64,000 nucleotides of DNA from positions 434,001 to 498,000 of the forward strand of contig JAFKAC010000042.1 in NCBI GenBank assembly GCA_025766275.1, read 5' to 3'. The stretch is from Lactarius indigo (taxonomy: Eukaryota > Basidiomycota > Agaricomycetes > Russulales > Russulaceae). Below the pieces are notes generated by a model, which worked only from the letters and a program-made list of their open reading frames with translations, had not been told where the DNA came from and made no database searches. Of the stretch, positions 22,693 to 35,100 are shown piece after piece. A program made the translations under genes and the position numbers. Each line of letters begins with the position of its first letter. The first letter of the stretch is position 1.

Positions 22693-23637
22693 GTGTCACG
22701 CTTCTGGCAAGCGTTACACAAACTAACGGGTATACAGCTGAAGATGTCCACGGCGTATCATCCGCAGACGGACGGAGCTAGTGAACGAACGAACAAAACC
22801 GTGATCCAGTGCATACGTTTGGCCGTAGAGTGCGATCAACGAGGCTGGGCTCAACTACTACCAAAAGTACGGTTCGACATTATGAACACGATAAACGCGT
22901 CTACCGGATACACGGCATTCCAGCTCCGATTTGGAAAATCGCCACGATTGTTGCCCCCAGTACTTCCACACATGGACGACACCGAGGAAGAAGCAAAAGC
23001 ACGGGACATCGTGGAACAGATGCAAACGCTTGAACTTGAGGCCCAAGGCAACCTCCTAGCTGCAAAAATCTCGCAAGCCCACCAAGCCAACAAGAATCGG
23101 CGACTCATATTCCCTTTTCAAACGGGGGACCGAGTATTACTCTCAACAGCGCACCGGCGCCGAGAGTACAAAACAGGCAAGGGACCGAGAGCAGCTAAGT
23201 TCATGCCCCGCTTCGATGGCCCATACCGCATTCTCTCCACTGATGAAACGCATTCCACAGTCACGCTGGACATGCCCGAAAATCCACACACCTTCCCGGT
23301 GTTCCACACATCGGAAGTTCTCCCGTTCCACGAGAACGATGACAACCTTTTCCCTCAACGAGCACTCAACCCACCAGAGCCCGTCATATTAGACGGCGAA
23401 CAGGAGTTTTGGGTGGACAAAATCGTTGACGAACGGCGCCGCGGGAAAAGGACGCAATACCTTGTCCGCTGGCGTGGCGAAGGCCCAGAGGGCGATAAAT
23501 GGTTGCCTTCCGAGGAGCTGGAGGATTGCGAGGCGCTGGATGTATGGCAACACCGAAAGAGGGACCACCAAGCCGATGCGACATCCCACGCAGACACCCC
23601 AAGACTCACTATTACCATCCCCCCTTTGCGCACATGA
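22693..23637 (+). pseudogene. Integrase C-terminus plus chromodomain
   Basis: Open frame entered in the middle of integrase. Visible parts in order: end of the catalytic core with STAYHPQTDG...SERTNKT, which supplies the third acidic residue of the DDE triad; a GPY/F-type module with FMPRFDGPYRIL; and a C-terminal chromodomain with FWVDKIVDERRRGKRTQYLV, RW and W-LP..EL. Chromodomains of this family steer integration toward particular chromatin marks. The first two catalytic Asp are absent, so it is inactive. The first codon in the frame is GTG at the junction, not a true start. Confidence 0.85.
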
Positions 23638-23716
23638 TTGCTTTACACCTTACCCCGCTCTTTTCCCTTTCCCTTTCCAGCCTTTTTTCCTTACTCCTTT
23701 CTTTTAAAAATATGCC

Positions 23717-23725
23717 GGGGAGGGG
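23717..23725 (+). other. Polypurine tract of the retroelement
   Basis: GGGGAGGGG lies immediately before the TG that opens the LTR, the expected primer site for plus-strand DNA synthesis. Confidence 0.7.
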
Positions 23726-23986
23726 TGCAAGCCTACCGCTTACTCATTTACCGATACACAATCACCTGCTCATACGATAATCACCTGCTCACGCCGACAA
23801 ACAACTAACAACGACTTTGGAATACAACCACTGCCGTATATAAACCCCTGCTAAAGCCGCCCCAGAGCTCATCTTATCTTTTTCCTCTTCTTTCTCCTTT
23901 ACTTTCTCCTATACGCGTATCACGAGATCTTCTTGCCTAAATAATCACGCTTAAGTGTTGCCCGATATACCCAGCGGGTTTCCACA
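23726..23986 (+). repeat. 3' LTR of the chromodomain element
   Basis: Begins TGCAAGCC after the polypurine tract and ends near ...GGGTTTCCACA, giving about 260 bp with TG...CA ends. It contains a TATA box (TATATAAA at 23837-23844) followed by a pyrimidine-rich stretch, typical of an LTR promoter. The exact end is 23984 or 23986 because CA is repeated next to the target sequence. Confidence 0.75.
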
Positions 23987-25638
23987 CTGTCGAATTTCTG
24001 TTACGGGTTGTTGTTAGGCGTGTCACCTGGTTAGTTTGGACGGCCCCTGAGGCCTGAGGCCTGAAGCCTGAGGTCTGAGTACAGGCAACCAGCAGACAGA
24101 CAGGCTTCCTCCGAACACGATGGGAACGACAGCGCCACAACGATGCCAGTGTCCCAGCTTGAACGGACACGCACGCGCATACCAAAACAAGGCATCTGAA
24201 CGCAAACTGCCTGAACTGGTCATCCGGTCATGGTGTATATTCAATGTTGGTACCTTGGTTGGCACCGCACCACCTGTGACCATGTGACCCCCTGCCTGTT
24301 TCCTCTTCTGACCATGTACAGTACGGTCTCCTTAGCCCGCACTACAGTCACCCAGGCCCCATCCAGGCCTCGGGCGTCATGCCTCAGTTCATCGAGGCTT
24401 CAGCGCTTCGGATTTCATCTCCGAACCGCCAAGTGGCGATCCCCTTTTTGTCATCTAGACGAAGGCACTTGCAGAGACCGGTCGTCCGAAGGCACTGCAA
24501 CTGAAGATTTTGTGGATATCGATATAGATAAGTGGTTTTACGGCAGACGACCGCAGAAAACGTCCACAGTGGCCTAGTTGGGAAGCAGGGTGCCATTGGG
24601 CAGCAAGAGACGACGTCATACTGTGTCAAAGGAAATAGTAAGACCCGAGTCCCAAGGTTATCCGTGGTAAGGTCAAGGGCGCGCCGAAGTGGAAAGTCAA
24701 TGACGTGCCGGTGACCGAAACAAGACGAGACGGGAGAGTGAGAATGAGTTGAGGATATGCGAAGACGACTCGCGTTATAGAACACAGACGGGGAATTTTT
24801 CGAGTCGAGAATCCGTTCGATACATTCGTGGGGCTCCCTTTTGAACGTATTTTTATAGATACAACTCATACAAGTACACTATAATTTTCAATAGGCGTTT
24901 TGTAAATATGTGCGGGATCGTAAGTAAGGCTTTTCGGGAATTCGTACAGAGACTCGGGGACAATACCGAACTCACGAGACCGTCACGCTTGCCTCTCATT
25001 CGAGGCTACAAACGAGAACGAGTGAGCCGCGGGGACGTTTGGGAGAACGAAGTCACAGCTGTAGCATACACACATCATAGCCGGCAGAACGAATCCGCTA
25101 GTCCGCAGGTCCATGCAGTGCAGGGGCTATTTGAAGGAAGCTTTGAGGCTCCTTTTGTGGAAAAGTGGTGCGTTTGTGAGGAGGAGATGCGGTGTAGTCC
25201 GAGCCGGGAGGCGTTTGGTATGCTTTCCACTCTTTCAGATACCGAGGAACCATCCGATTACAAGACGCCAAATTACATTCCGCACAGAAACAAACAAACA
25301 AGCTAAGTTACTGTAATGCCAAGCAAAGAGAACACAGAGAGAGAAAGGGTTACCAAATACGAAAAAAATCTATTTCCTGCATCAACGCCGTTAAAGCCTC
25401 TCGTCGACTTGGTTGATTGATGGATTGATTGATTGATGGTGAGTGAGCGTTTTAAAAAAAATTGTTTCGTTTACACTAATGAGATTTTTAGGTGGCGCGC
25501 TTGACAGGTAGACACGAATGGATTATTTGAAGGGGGATGCATATGCAGCGGGGGGTTCGACGGTATCGCTCGCTTTTCGTTTTGCAGCAGGTGTTGGAAA
25601 GTTCGGAATTAGACGCCGGTTGCCGCGGCACGAATATA
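23987..25638. other. Unit 4 middle region resumed
   Basis: Continues the host sequence cut by the retroelement (CTGTCGAATTTCTGTTACGGG...) and runs to the kinase stop. It includes GCCTGAGGCCTGAAGCCTGAGG triplication at 24050-24075, the GTTTTACGGCAGACGACC block near 24535, and (GATT)n near 25415-25440. A 132-codon open frame at 24908-25306 has its last 70 codons in common with unit 3; no domain recognised. Confidence 0.5.
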
Positions 25639-27631
25639 TCAAGGCGCCACAGCCCCGCCATGCCCCATCCACGGCTCGTCCCAAAGCGCACCAACGCGCG
25701 CCCGTCGGCGCGGATCACAAACCAGCAATCGCGCCACGATGTCCCGCACAGCCGTAAGCCGCACAAGCTGCGCGCCCTCCTCACCCACAGGAGGAGCAGT
25801 AGGCCAAGTCCACTCCCCACGCACGACGCGCTGGACCCAGCGTCTGCGCGCGCGGGCCGCATCTGCGTCCGCGGGCGGCGCGTCGAGCATCAGCGGGGGG
25901 TCGAACGGGAGGGCACGCGTCGCGAGCGCGAACAGCACGACCCCGAGAGCCCATGCGTCTGTTTCGCGGCCGTCGTACGTGCCTGGCGTGCGTGCGCGCG
26001 GCGGCTTCGTAGTATGCGGGGCGTGGGAGTGTGTGCCGTGCGCATCGGACGGCGCACGAGAGAGCGAGGGGAGGGGATACTCGGCGTCGGTGCTGGTGCT
26101 GTGTGCTGCCACGAGTAGCTCTGGTGCCGCGTAGGACTCTGAGCCGCAGCGGGTGCTGAGCCATGGATCGTCTGGGTCGATCTTACGCGAGAGCCCAAAG
26201 TCCGTCAGTTTGACAAGTGGCTTGTCTTCTGCGGGCAGGGATACGAAGGGGTTGGCCGTCAAGAGGATGTCTGTGCAAGAGACGTCATTAATTAATTGAT
26301 TCTTTGCCAAAAAAAGAGGTACGGGATCGACGTACTCTCAAGTTTGATGTCACGATGGACCACGAAACGCGCGTGCATCCACTCGACTGCGCTGACGAGT
26401 TCCCGAAATATGCGCCGTAGAAGCGATTCGCTTAGCTGCGCGTGTTGCTCGTCCGAGTTGACCACATCCAGTAATTCGCCGCCCGCAACGTACTCCAGCA
26501 CGAGCACGTGATGCGTGCGAACCGTGAATGACGCATACAGCCGTGGCAGTGACGCGTGAGTGGGCGTCAAATACTGTACGTAAATATAACTTCAGTCTCG
26601 ATGCGCCAAGAGACTTGTCGTGGTGCACGCACGTGTAACACTTCGACTTCTCGCATGAAGCTGACTCGCTCACCTCGTGCGGCCCTTCGCGCTGCACCGT
26701 CGTTTTGCTCACCAGCACGTGCGATCATCTTTACCGCAACAAGGGTGCCCTCGCTCCGGCCCTTCTCCACGTGAGCCAGCCACACGAGACTAAATGCGCC
26801 GTGCCCCACTTGCCGGACAAGCCGGTATGACAGCTCATCCTCATTGTAAGGATGCACTAGTGCCCCAGCGGCATATGATTCCGCCGGGGGCGCTACGACG
26901 GCAATGCTCGGTCTCTCTAGAGTAGACGGTGGGGCATCGAGGACGTCTTCTGGAGGTTCGAGATCCACAAAGTCACGTTGGTTGTGCAGACGGTCGTCGT
27001 CTGTACGTCGGGCGTTGCTGGAGAATCGTGAAGGGAAGAGACGGGACAATAGGGGTGTACGAGGTTTCGGAACGGGCGTAGCGTCGTTGTCTTCGTTTTG
27101 ATCCGGGGGAAGCGCCGCGGAGTAGTGGGGCGGGGACGAGGTCTGCGAAGGCGATGTCCGCAAAGAGGAACTTGAGGTACTAGAGCGCAGACTCGGGGGC
27201 GATGTGGGGCACGAGGAAAATGGCGTGCCGGCGAAGAAATCCGCGGTCAAGGAACGAGACGACGAGGGGACCTCGCGAGGCGTGGACTGTTGATTTGGAG
27301 GCGGAGTGGGGAAGTCTGCGAAGGGACTAGAAAAGAAGGCCGCGGTTTTAGATACATAGGTGGCTGATTGGGATGAATTGGACGATGTGGTACTTGATGG
27401 GGATTCGAATGGCGAACCGAAAAATGCGCTGGTTTTAGAATTGGGGGAAGGGTCTGAGCGTGGTAAGGACTCCTCGGAAGCGGGGGAATATGTATAAGTT
27501 TGTAACGATGGATAGGGATCGGTGGGAACCGTGATTACGCTCAGGGAGCGGGTTGATGAGGAGGTTGTAGGCTGTGTAGATTGAGGAGAGAAGCGATAAG
27601 GGCTCGGTGGAGAGGGTGGGGAGAGCAACAT
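25639..27631 (-). CDS. Ser/Thr protein kinase (intact parent of the three fragments)
   Basis: Exons 27631-26633, 26573-26336 and 26270-25639, GT-AG introns of 59 and 65 bp, 622 aa. Residues 1 to about 265 are Ser/Pro/Thr-rich and probably disordered. The catalytic domain follows: glycine loop VGHGAFSLVW, ATP lysine in VAVK, hinge LEYVAGGELLD, catalytic loop HRDIKLEN (the Asn codon is split by intron 2), DFG in TDFGLSRK, CGSESYAAPELL, and DAWALGVVLFAL. The activation segment carries an insert of about 50 residues between APELL and the DAWALG helix. The end resembles CAMK-type kinases (LLVCDPRRRARV). Substrates unknown. The ATG at 27631 is the first in frame. It heads away from VPH1, leaving an 845 bp shared upstream region. 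Confidence 0.85.
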
Positions 27632-28476
27632 TAGACCACGGAAGTAAAGTAGAAGGGAGCTGGGATGGGGTCATTCGGGGCATTCTTGAGGGCAAAATGA
27701 GAGGAAAGTACCGGAAAAGAAACGGATCTGGTTGAATTGAACAAACAAGGTCCGCTGGACGGATCATTCGAGGTTGGATGATAGTGGGGGTGATAAGGTG
27801 GTTGAAGGAACGTACCTTGAGAAACAATACAACGGTACAACGTCGGAAAAGAGCTAGACGTTGACAGTAATGCAGGGGCGCTTTAGTGGATAATGAGAAT
27901 GAGTGAGTGGGACACTTGGCGCAATAGGAGCCTCTACAGTTCTGCGGTGACGAGTTCGGGAGCTGATCGGAGATCGGAGGGTCACGGAATGTTTGCGAAG
28001 TGGAGAGGGAACGGGACGGGGAGTGTGGAGGTGAGGGGAATGGATTAGGCGGAGGGGTGGAGAGAACAAGTATATCTAGGGAACATGGTTTAAGAACAAA
28101 CGAATGACAGTAACAAGAGCAACAGTTGGTGGTTCGCTCGCCTCGCTCTTTTTTTCTGACCGTCTGGACAACCCAAGTTGCTCGGTCCGCTTCCCACGTT
28201 ATCTCACACACGTTCGCTAAACTCTCTCGCACGCCGGCCACTCTCGCCGCCACTCCCACTTCCATGCTCCACCGAGGCGTCGCCCCACAGCGGCGTCGTA
28301 CGGCATGACGCCTGGGTTCGAGCCACTGCGGCACAGTACTATATTAATCAGTCTTCGCCCGCGGAACATCCACTCAAGCTACACGGCAAATGCCGAGAGC
28401 GTGGGAATAACCGGACATGTGTGGTTCGCAGTCGCAGTCGACAAACACAGCTTCAACTGACACCGACAAAGCAGCC
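27632..28476. promoter_or_regulatory. Divergent intergenic region, kinase / VPH1
   Basis: 845 bp between two divergently oriented starts. The plus strand is purine-rich on the kinase side and has C/T tracts near 28130-28165. It should contain both promoters, but no TATA element convinces. No gene called. Confidence 0.4.
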
Positions 28477-31400
28477 ATGGGCACACCCGTGCTCGATGAA
28501 TATCCCACCCTCTTTCGTGATTCTTCTTTACTTTCTTTTTTATTATCACTGATGGTGTACTTCTCCAGGCTCCGAGGCAATGAGCCTCGTCCAACTCTTC
28601 GTCCCGGCTGAGGTTGCCCACGACACCGTTTCCGAACTCGGTGAGCTCGGCAATGTCGAGTTCAAAGACGTACATTTTCTCTCTTCACCTATATCGCCGT
28701 ATCTATTCTAACCCCTCCTAAGCTCAACCCCGATGTAAACCCCTTCCAGCGGTCATTTGTCGGCGAGATTCGTCGCATCGAGGAGATGGCTCGCCGCGTC
28801 CGCTTTTTTTCCGCGCAAATCGACCGCGAGCGCGATCCCATTCCCATTCGACCGCTATACGATTCCGCACCACTCATTGCCGTGGGCCCCCGCGCGGCTC
28901 AGACCATAGACGACCTCGATGTCACCCTCAGCGAGCACGAATCGCGCATGCTGGAGATGAATAGCGCTTACGAGGTGCTCAGTGGACGCCTGGCGGAACT
29001 CATCGAGGCCCGCCATGTCCTGCGCGAAACAGCCGTTTTCTTCCAGCGGGTACTTTCATCGCGCTCGTCCCTCCGACGACCAATAGCTGACCCTTGGTCT
29101 CATTAGGCCGAATCCAATCAAACCGAGATCCGATCGTCTTTTGACGACAGCTCTGCCCCTTTGCTCCAGCACGACGATCGTGAGAATCAGTATTCCGCAC
29201 CAAATGTTCAGCTTGACCTCGAGTATGGTTCTTTCCTTCTAAATTATATGATTCCTGAGCCTTTGTCCTAGGTTCGTCGCCGGCGTTATCGACCGCGCCC
29301 GTCTGCCAACATTCGAGCGTGTGCTCTGGCGCGTCCTCCGTGGCAATCTTTACATGAACCACACCGACATTTCCGAGCCCTTCGTCGATGCCGCGACTGG
29401 CAGCTCGACTTACAAGAACGTGTTCATCATCTTTGCGCACGGCGATGCTCTACTCGCCAAGATCCGCAGGGTGTCCGAGTCTCTCGGCGCAACTATCTAC
29501 CCCATCGACGCGAACGCAGACAAGCGAGTCGACTCGCTGCGCGAGGTGAACGGCCGCATCGAGGACCTCGAGATGGCGCTCTACAACACGGGCAGCACTC
29601 GCCGCGCGGAGCTCGCAAAGATCGGCGAGAGCCTCTTCAGTTGGGAGGACCTTGTGCGCAAGGAGAAGGCAGTGTATGAAACGCTCAACCTATTTAACTA
29701 TGACGTTGGGCGCAAGACGCTCATCGCCGAGGGGTGGTGCCCCACGCGTGAGATCACCATGATTCAGCTCGCCCTTCGGCACGCCACCGTGAGCGCTTAT
29801 TCCTTTTTCGGTGTCTTCTGGCTCACTGAGTTTTGCGGATAGGAGGAATCGGGCACCTCGGTGCCGCCTATCTTGCACGAGCTGCGCACGAACAGGACCC
29901 CGCCAACGTTCCATCGTACGAATAAGTTCACACAGGGCTTCCAGTCGATCATGGACGCGTACGGTATCGCGACGTACCAGGAAGTGAACCCGGGTCTTTT
30001 CGCCGTCATCACCTTCCCGTTCTTGTTCGCGGTCATGTTCGGCGACATTGGACACGGGTCGATCATTCTCCTCTCTGCATTGTGGATGATCTTCAATGAG
30101 CGCAAGTGGGCACGCGCAGATCTGGGCGAGATCTTCGGAACGTTCTTCTAGTGCGCTTTCTCCCTTTTGGTATCCCGTGAGAGTTCTGTTGACAGGGGGG
30201 ACGTTAGCGGGCGATACATCATATTGCTCATGGGTGTGTTCTCGATTTACACGGGCCTTATATACAACGACATATTCTCCAAGACGCTGCACCTGTTCCA
30301 TTCGGGCTGGACATTCCCTGAAGCCAAGAGCGGCATCGTGCATGGAGAGCCGAATGGCTACGTCTATCTTTTCGGTCTCGATCCCGCCTGGCACGGCGCG
30401 GACAACGCGCTGATCTTTACAAATTCATACAAGATGAAAATGTCGATCGTCCTCGGTGTGCTACACGTAAGTGAATACGATTTGGTTTTGATAACCTGAT
30501 TGAACTTACCACGCTCGCGCAGATGTCGTTCGCGCTGTGTCTACAACTTCCGAACCACCTGAGGTTCAATCGGCTCACGGATATCTACCATGGGTTCCTC
30601 CCGCAGATGCTCTTCCTGCAATCGATATTCGGCTACCTCGTAGTGTGCATCGTCTACAAGTGGCTCGTCGACTGGTCCAAATCGCCCACGGCCCCACCGT
30701 CGCTGCTGACCATGCTCATCGGAATGTTCCTCTCCCCGGGCACGATCGAGGAGCCGCTGTATCCCGGGCAGGGCTTTGTGCAGACGGTGCTGCTGCTCAT
30801 CGCGATGGTGTGTGTGCCTTGGATGCTGTGTGTAAAGCCGTACTTGCTCTGGAAAGAGAGGCAGCGCGTGAGAAACGAGGGCTATGCCGCGCTCGGTGCT
30901 GCGGATGATGGTTACGGCGCACGGCACGAGGACCTCGAGGGCGAAGAAGAAGGGCACGGGGGCGCGATCGCGGCGGACGCGGACGAAGGGCACGTAAGTT
31001 TTTTTTTGTTTTTTTTGGCGCCCTTTATCTCTCGCATATCTTCCATCTTCCTTTTCTGATTGGCACCATCCGCAGGAGCAACACGACTTTGGTGAGGTGG
31101 TCACCCACCAGGTGATTCACACGATCGAGTTCTGTCTCGGTTGCATCTCGCACACCGCGTCCTACCTACGTCTCTGGGCGCTCTCGCTTGCGCACGCGCA
31201 GCTCTCAGAGGTGCTCTGGGAAATGACGCTCGAGCCTTGGCTCGGAGCAGACGACGTCCTCGGCATACTCATTCTCTTGTTCGTCTTTGTGATGTGGTTC
31301 AGCTTGACGGTGGCCATCCTGTGTGTCATGGAGGTGCGTACATACATGGGGTTCCGCCGCGCGGTACGCACATGCGAGGAACGTGCGTTGCTGATGACTC

Positions 31401-31642
31401 CCTCCTTCTTTTCCGACTCTATTTCCGTCAGGGCCTCTCGGCATTTTTGCACGCACTTCGGCTGCATTGGGTAGAAGCGAACAGCAAGCATTACGAAGCC
31501 GGCGGCTATGTCAGTTTGTCTTTATTTTATTTTTTTAATAATCTCTTTTTAAGAAAATATTACATTGGCTGACTGATTTCTGGCTTTTTTTTTGTAGCAA
31601 TTCAAACCCTTGAGTTTCGCGACGTTGGAGGAGAAAGAATAG
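28477..31642 (+). CDS. VPH1: V-type proton ATPase subunit a
   Basis: Membrane subunit a of the vacuolar H+-ATPase, which forms the proton half-channels of the Vo sector. Eleven exons: 28477-28516, 28569-28669, 28723-29049, 29107-29222, 29272-29788, 29843-30150, 30208-30466, 30523-30993, 31076-31333, 31432-31509 and 31598-31642. They give 839 aa with all junctions in phase. The N-terminal cytosolic half starts [11 protein letters not shown] and includes [18 protein letters not shown]. The membrane half has [17 protein letters not shown] and [16 protein letters not shown], which contains the arginine essential for proton transport (R735 in yeast). The start sits in an excellent context, GCAGCCATGG. 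One subunit a gene only; whether it is vacuolar or Golgi cannot be told. Confidence 0.95.
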
Positions 31643-32133
31643 GATCTCATAGGACATGGTGCATGATCGTCGTTGCTAGTTTTCCGAGTCGGATGGATGG
31701 GGAGAAGCCTTTGTTATCGGTTACCGCATGTTCCGGATACCGTAAATGGAGAAATCAAATTTCCATTTTCCGGTTTTTGAACCCAGATAGCGCTAGCACC
31801 GCATCGGGCCATATAAAAGATCAAAAAATTGGATCCCTTGTCTGTCTCTAACAACCACCTTTCCTCTCTCTTCCCTTTTCTCTGTAGAGGTAACATTTTT
31901 TCTCTCCCGTTGTTTTTTTCATCCAACTGACCCTCATCGTTCGTAGGCTACGGCCATTAGATTTTTTTAGAGGATTCTTTGTCTTTGTTGCCTTCGTGCG
32001 CTTCTTGCCTCCATAGATCCATAGACAAATTTTACAGAACCCGTATAACACCCTACCGAGGTACGACCTCACCGTATTCCGCAGTCGCCCGACCGTCCCT
32101 CACCTATCCCCCCCCCCCTCCTAGGATATAAAC
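31643..32133. promoter_or_regulatory. VPH1 3' flank and EF3 promoter/leader
   Basis: C/T-rich tracts precede the EF3 start, ending CCCCCCCCCCCTCCTAG and then GATATAAACATG. The CCTCCTAG looks like a 3' splice site, so the leader may contain an intron (possible donor GAGGTAACAT near 31889). This is an inference without transcript support. Confidence 0.4.
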
Positions 32134-35100
32134 ATGCCTGCTGTTACAGCCTCTGCCCCCTCCAGTGCTATCCCTTCGCCGGCCGACCTCAAGGCGGCTG
32201 CTGCCCACGGTCCCGCCATTGACAACCTCTTTGTCGCCGACAAGGCTGTGCGCCAGTCAGCCGCCGAGGGCATCGCCACCCTCGCTCAAAAGGACGGCCC
32301 TTCCGCCATCACGTCCACCGGTTTCACCGACGCCACCATCAAGGCGCTCGGCGACAAGAAGTCGCCTGCCGCCCGTGAAGGCGCCGCCCAGGCCGTCATT
32401 GCCATCTCCAAGGCTGCCCCCCATGCCCTCGAGCCCTTCTTCGTCGACTCGGGTCTCTATGCTGCGCTCCTCGAGACGTTCGCCGATAAGATGCCCGCCG
32501 TGCGGGCCGCCGCTGTCGAGGCTGTACGCACTTTTGTGCAGAACGCCAACCCTTGGGGCACGGCGCTCGTCCTCCCCGCGCTCCTGCATGAGATCAAGTC
32601 CGCCGGCAAGTGGCAGGTCAAGACTGGCTCGCTCACCATCCTCGATCAGCTCGTCGTCAGCGCTCCCCTGCAGACCGCCAAGCTCATGCCCGACATCGTC
32701 CCCATCCTCGCGGAGGCGATCTGGGATACAAAGGCTGATGTTAAGAAGCAGGCTCGCGACTCGCTCACGAAGGCCACCGCCCTCGTTTCCAACAAGGACA
32801 TTGAACGTTTCATTCCCGCCCTTATTAAATCTTTGATTAATCCGGTCGAGGAAGTCCCCAACACTATCCAGCTTCTTTCGGCTACGACATTCGTTTCGGA
32901 AGTGGACTCGGCTACACTCTCCCTAATGGTCCCCCTTCTCTCTCGTGGAATTTCTGAAAAGTTGACTGCCACCAAGCGCAAGGTCGCTGTGTAAGTGCAT
33001 GATATCTGATATAATATCCCTCATTGACCTTTCGTCGTCTACAGTATCGTCGACAACATGGCCAAGCTCGTTGACTCGCCTGTGACTGTCCGCCCATTCT
33101 TGCCCAAGCTCCTTCCTGGTCTCATCAAGGTTGAGGACACCATCGGCGATCCCGAGGCACGCGGCGTTGTCGGCCGTGCCATCGCCACTCTTCGTCAGGT
33201 CGGCGAGGTTCCCAATGGTGACGGCTCTGATCTCCCTCCACTCAAGTCGGCTGAGGCTGGTCAACTCGGTCACCTCCTTATCTCGATCTACAAAAAGGCT
33301 GGCGCCAACCCAGTTCCGTCGGTCGCGGACGCTTCTGCCATTCATGTCGCGCGTCTCGCGGCCAACCTCGTTAATGCCAAGAACTTTGATGTTCCCGAAT
33401 GGGACACGCTCGTTCCTTATCTCGGTTTCCTTGCTCAGACCCCCGAGCCTGTTTCGATTGCTCGTGAATGGGTCGTCCGTTCTGCGTCTGAGGACTCGGG
33501 TGACGAGGAGGCCCTTGAGGATGAAGAAGAGGGCGAGGATCTGTGCAACTGCCAGTTCTCTCTCGCTTATGGTGCTAAGATCCTGCTCAACACTGCCACT
33601 CTCCGTCTTAAGCGTGGCCACCGCTACGGTCTCTGCGGTAAGAACGGTACCGGAAAGTCGACCCTCATGCGCGCTATCACCAACGGCCAAGTTGAGGGCT
33701 TCCCTTCGCCTGACGAGGTCCGCACCTTCTACGTCGAGCACGACATTGACGGCTCCGAGGAGGACACTTCTGTGCTTCAGTTCATCCTGTCCGATAAGCG
33801 TATCCTCGCGAACAAGGAGGAGGTTATTGAGGCTCTCGCGTCTGTCGGCTTCGATGGGGAGCGCCAAAAATCTGCCATTGGCTCGCTCTCTGGTGGTTGG
33901 AAGATGAAGCTTGCGCTTGCCCGTGCGATGCTGTTCAAGGCCGATATTCTCTTGCTCGATGAGCCGACTAACCACTTGGACGTCGTTAACGTCGCTTGGC
34001 TCGAGGGCTACCTCACCAGTCTCACTCACTGCACGTCGATCATCGTTTCTCACGACTCGAGTTTCCTTAACAACACGATCACCGATGTCCTCCACCTCAA
34101 CCGCTTCAAACTTCGCCGTTACCGTGGAAACCTTGAGGCATTCGTCAAGGCCGTTCCTGAGGCCAAGTCCTACTACACGCTTGAGGCAGCCGAAGACTAC
34201 ACTTTCAAACTCCCTGACCCGCCACTGCTCGACGGTGTCAAGACCAAGGAGAAGTCGTTGCTCAAGATGCGCAAGGTTGGTTTCCAGTACCCGACCCAGC
34301 CCAAGCAACAGCTGTACGACATCACTCTCCAAGTCTCCCTGTCGTCGCGCGTCGCTGTCCTCGGTCCCAACGGATCCGGCAAATCTACTCTCGTCAAGTT
34401 GCTCACCGGCGAGATGGAGGCAAACAAGGGTGGTGAGGTGTGGAAGCACCCCAACTTGGTTATCGGTTACGTCGCCCAGCACGCGTTCCACCACATCGAC
34501 CACCACCTCGACAAGACGCCACTCGAGTACATGCTTTGGCGCTACCAGACTGGTGAGGACTTGGAGGAGATGGGCAAGGCAAGCCGCCAGATTTCTGCTG
34601 AGGAAGAGAAGAAGATGAAGGACGGTGCGCTCGTCGTCGTCGAAGGCCAGAAACGATTCATCGACGAGATCGTCTCGCGCAAGAAGCTGAAGCAGTCGTA
34701 CGAGTACGAGGTATCGTTCAAGGGTCTCAGCTCATCGGAGAACATCTGGTTGCCGCGTGATGACCTGGTCAAGCGTGGCTTTGAGAAGAAGGTGCTCGAG
34801 GTGGATACCCGTGAGGCGCAGCGGCTGGGTCTGCTTCGCCCACTTGTGCGCCGGGAGATCGAGAAGCATTTCGCCGACTTTGGGCTTGAGCCGGAGTTCG
34901 TGTCACACAACACTATGCGCGGTCTCTCTGGTGGTCAGAAGGTTAAGATTGTGCTTGGCGCCGCGACATGGCGCCGGCCCCACATCATCTGCTTGGATGA
35001 GCCGACGAGTGCGTTTGTCTCTTATTGTCGTATAGAGTGTTTGCTGACAAGTTTGTGACACGCAGACTACCTCGACCGTGAGTCGCTTGCCGCGCTTATC

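Larger units (their letters stand above)
22691..23986 (+). mobile_element. 5'-truncated chromodomain Ty3/Gypsy retrotransposon
   Basis: Contains the last part of pol and a 3' LTR and nothing else. Host sequence GAGGATCACTGT on the left and CACTGTCGAAT on the right match the uninterrupted GAGGATCACTGTCGAATTGC of unit 3. CACTGT (or ACTGT) is thus present on both sides. Gag, protease, reverse transcriptase, RNase H, the first integrase domains and the 5' LTR are missing. Confidence 0.85.
3800..27631. repeat. Four-unit tandem segmental duplication (zinc finger + kinase)
   Basis: The same order recurs four times: two-finger gene (minus), non-coding middle, kinase 3' part (minus). Fixed landmarks show the period. 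The zinc-finger motif CTCGAAAGACCTTGG lies near 4508, 10242, 15119 and 20678 (unit 4 has one mismatch). CCATGGATCGTCTGGGTC in the kinase lies at 8323, 13795, 19240 and 26161. Kinase spacings are 5472, 5445 and 6921 bp; the last includes about 1.3 kb of retroelement. The units share a junction where kinase exon 1, just after the codons for the VAVK strand, passes into the sequence 3' of the next zinc-finger gene (about 9450, 14360 and 19873). Unit 1 is the most diverged. Confidence 0.9.

Noticed and set aside
32923..34506. A 527-codon open frame antisense to EF3
   Set aside because: It mirrors the strongly biased codon use of EF3 and has no domain. EF3 itself matches along its whole length.
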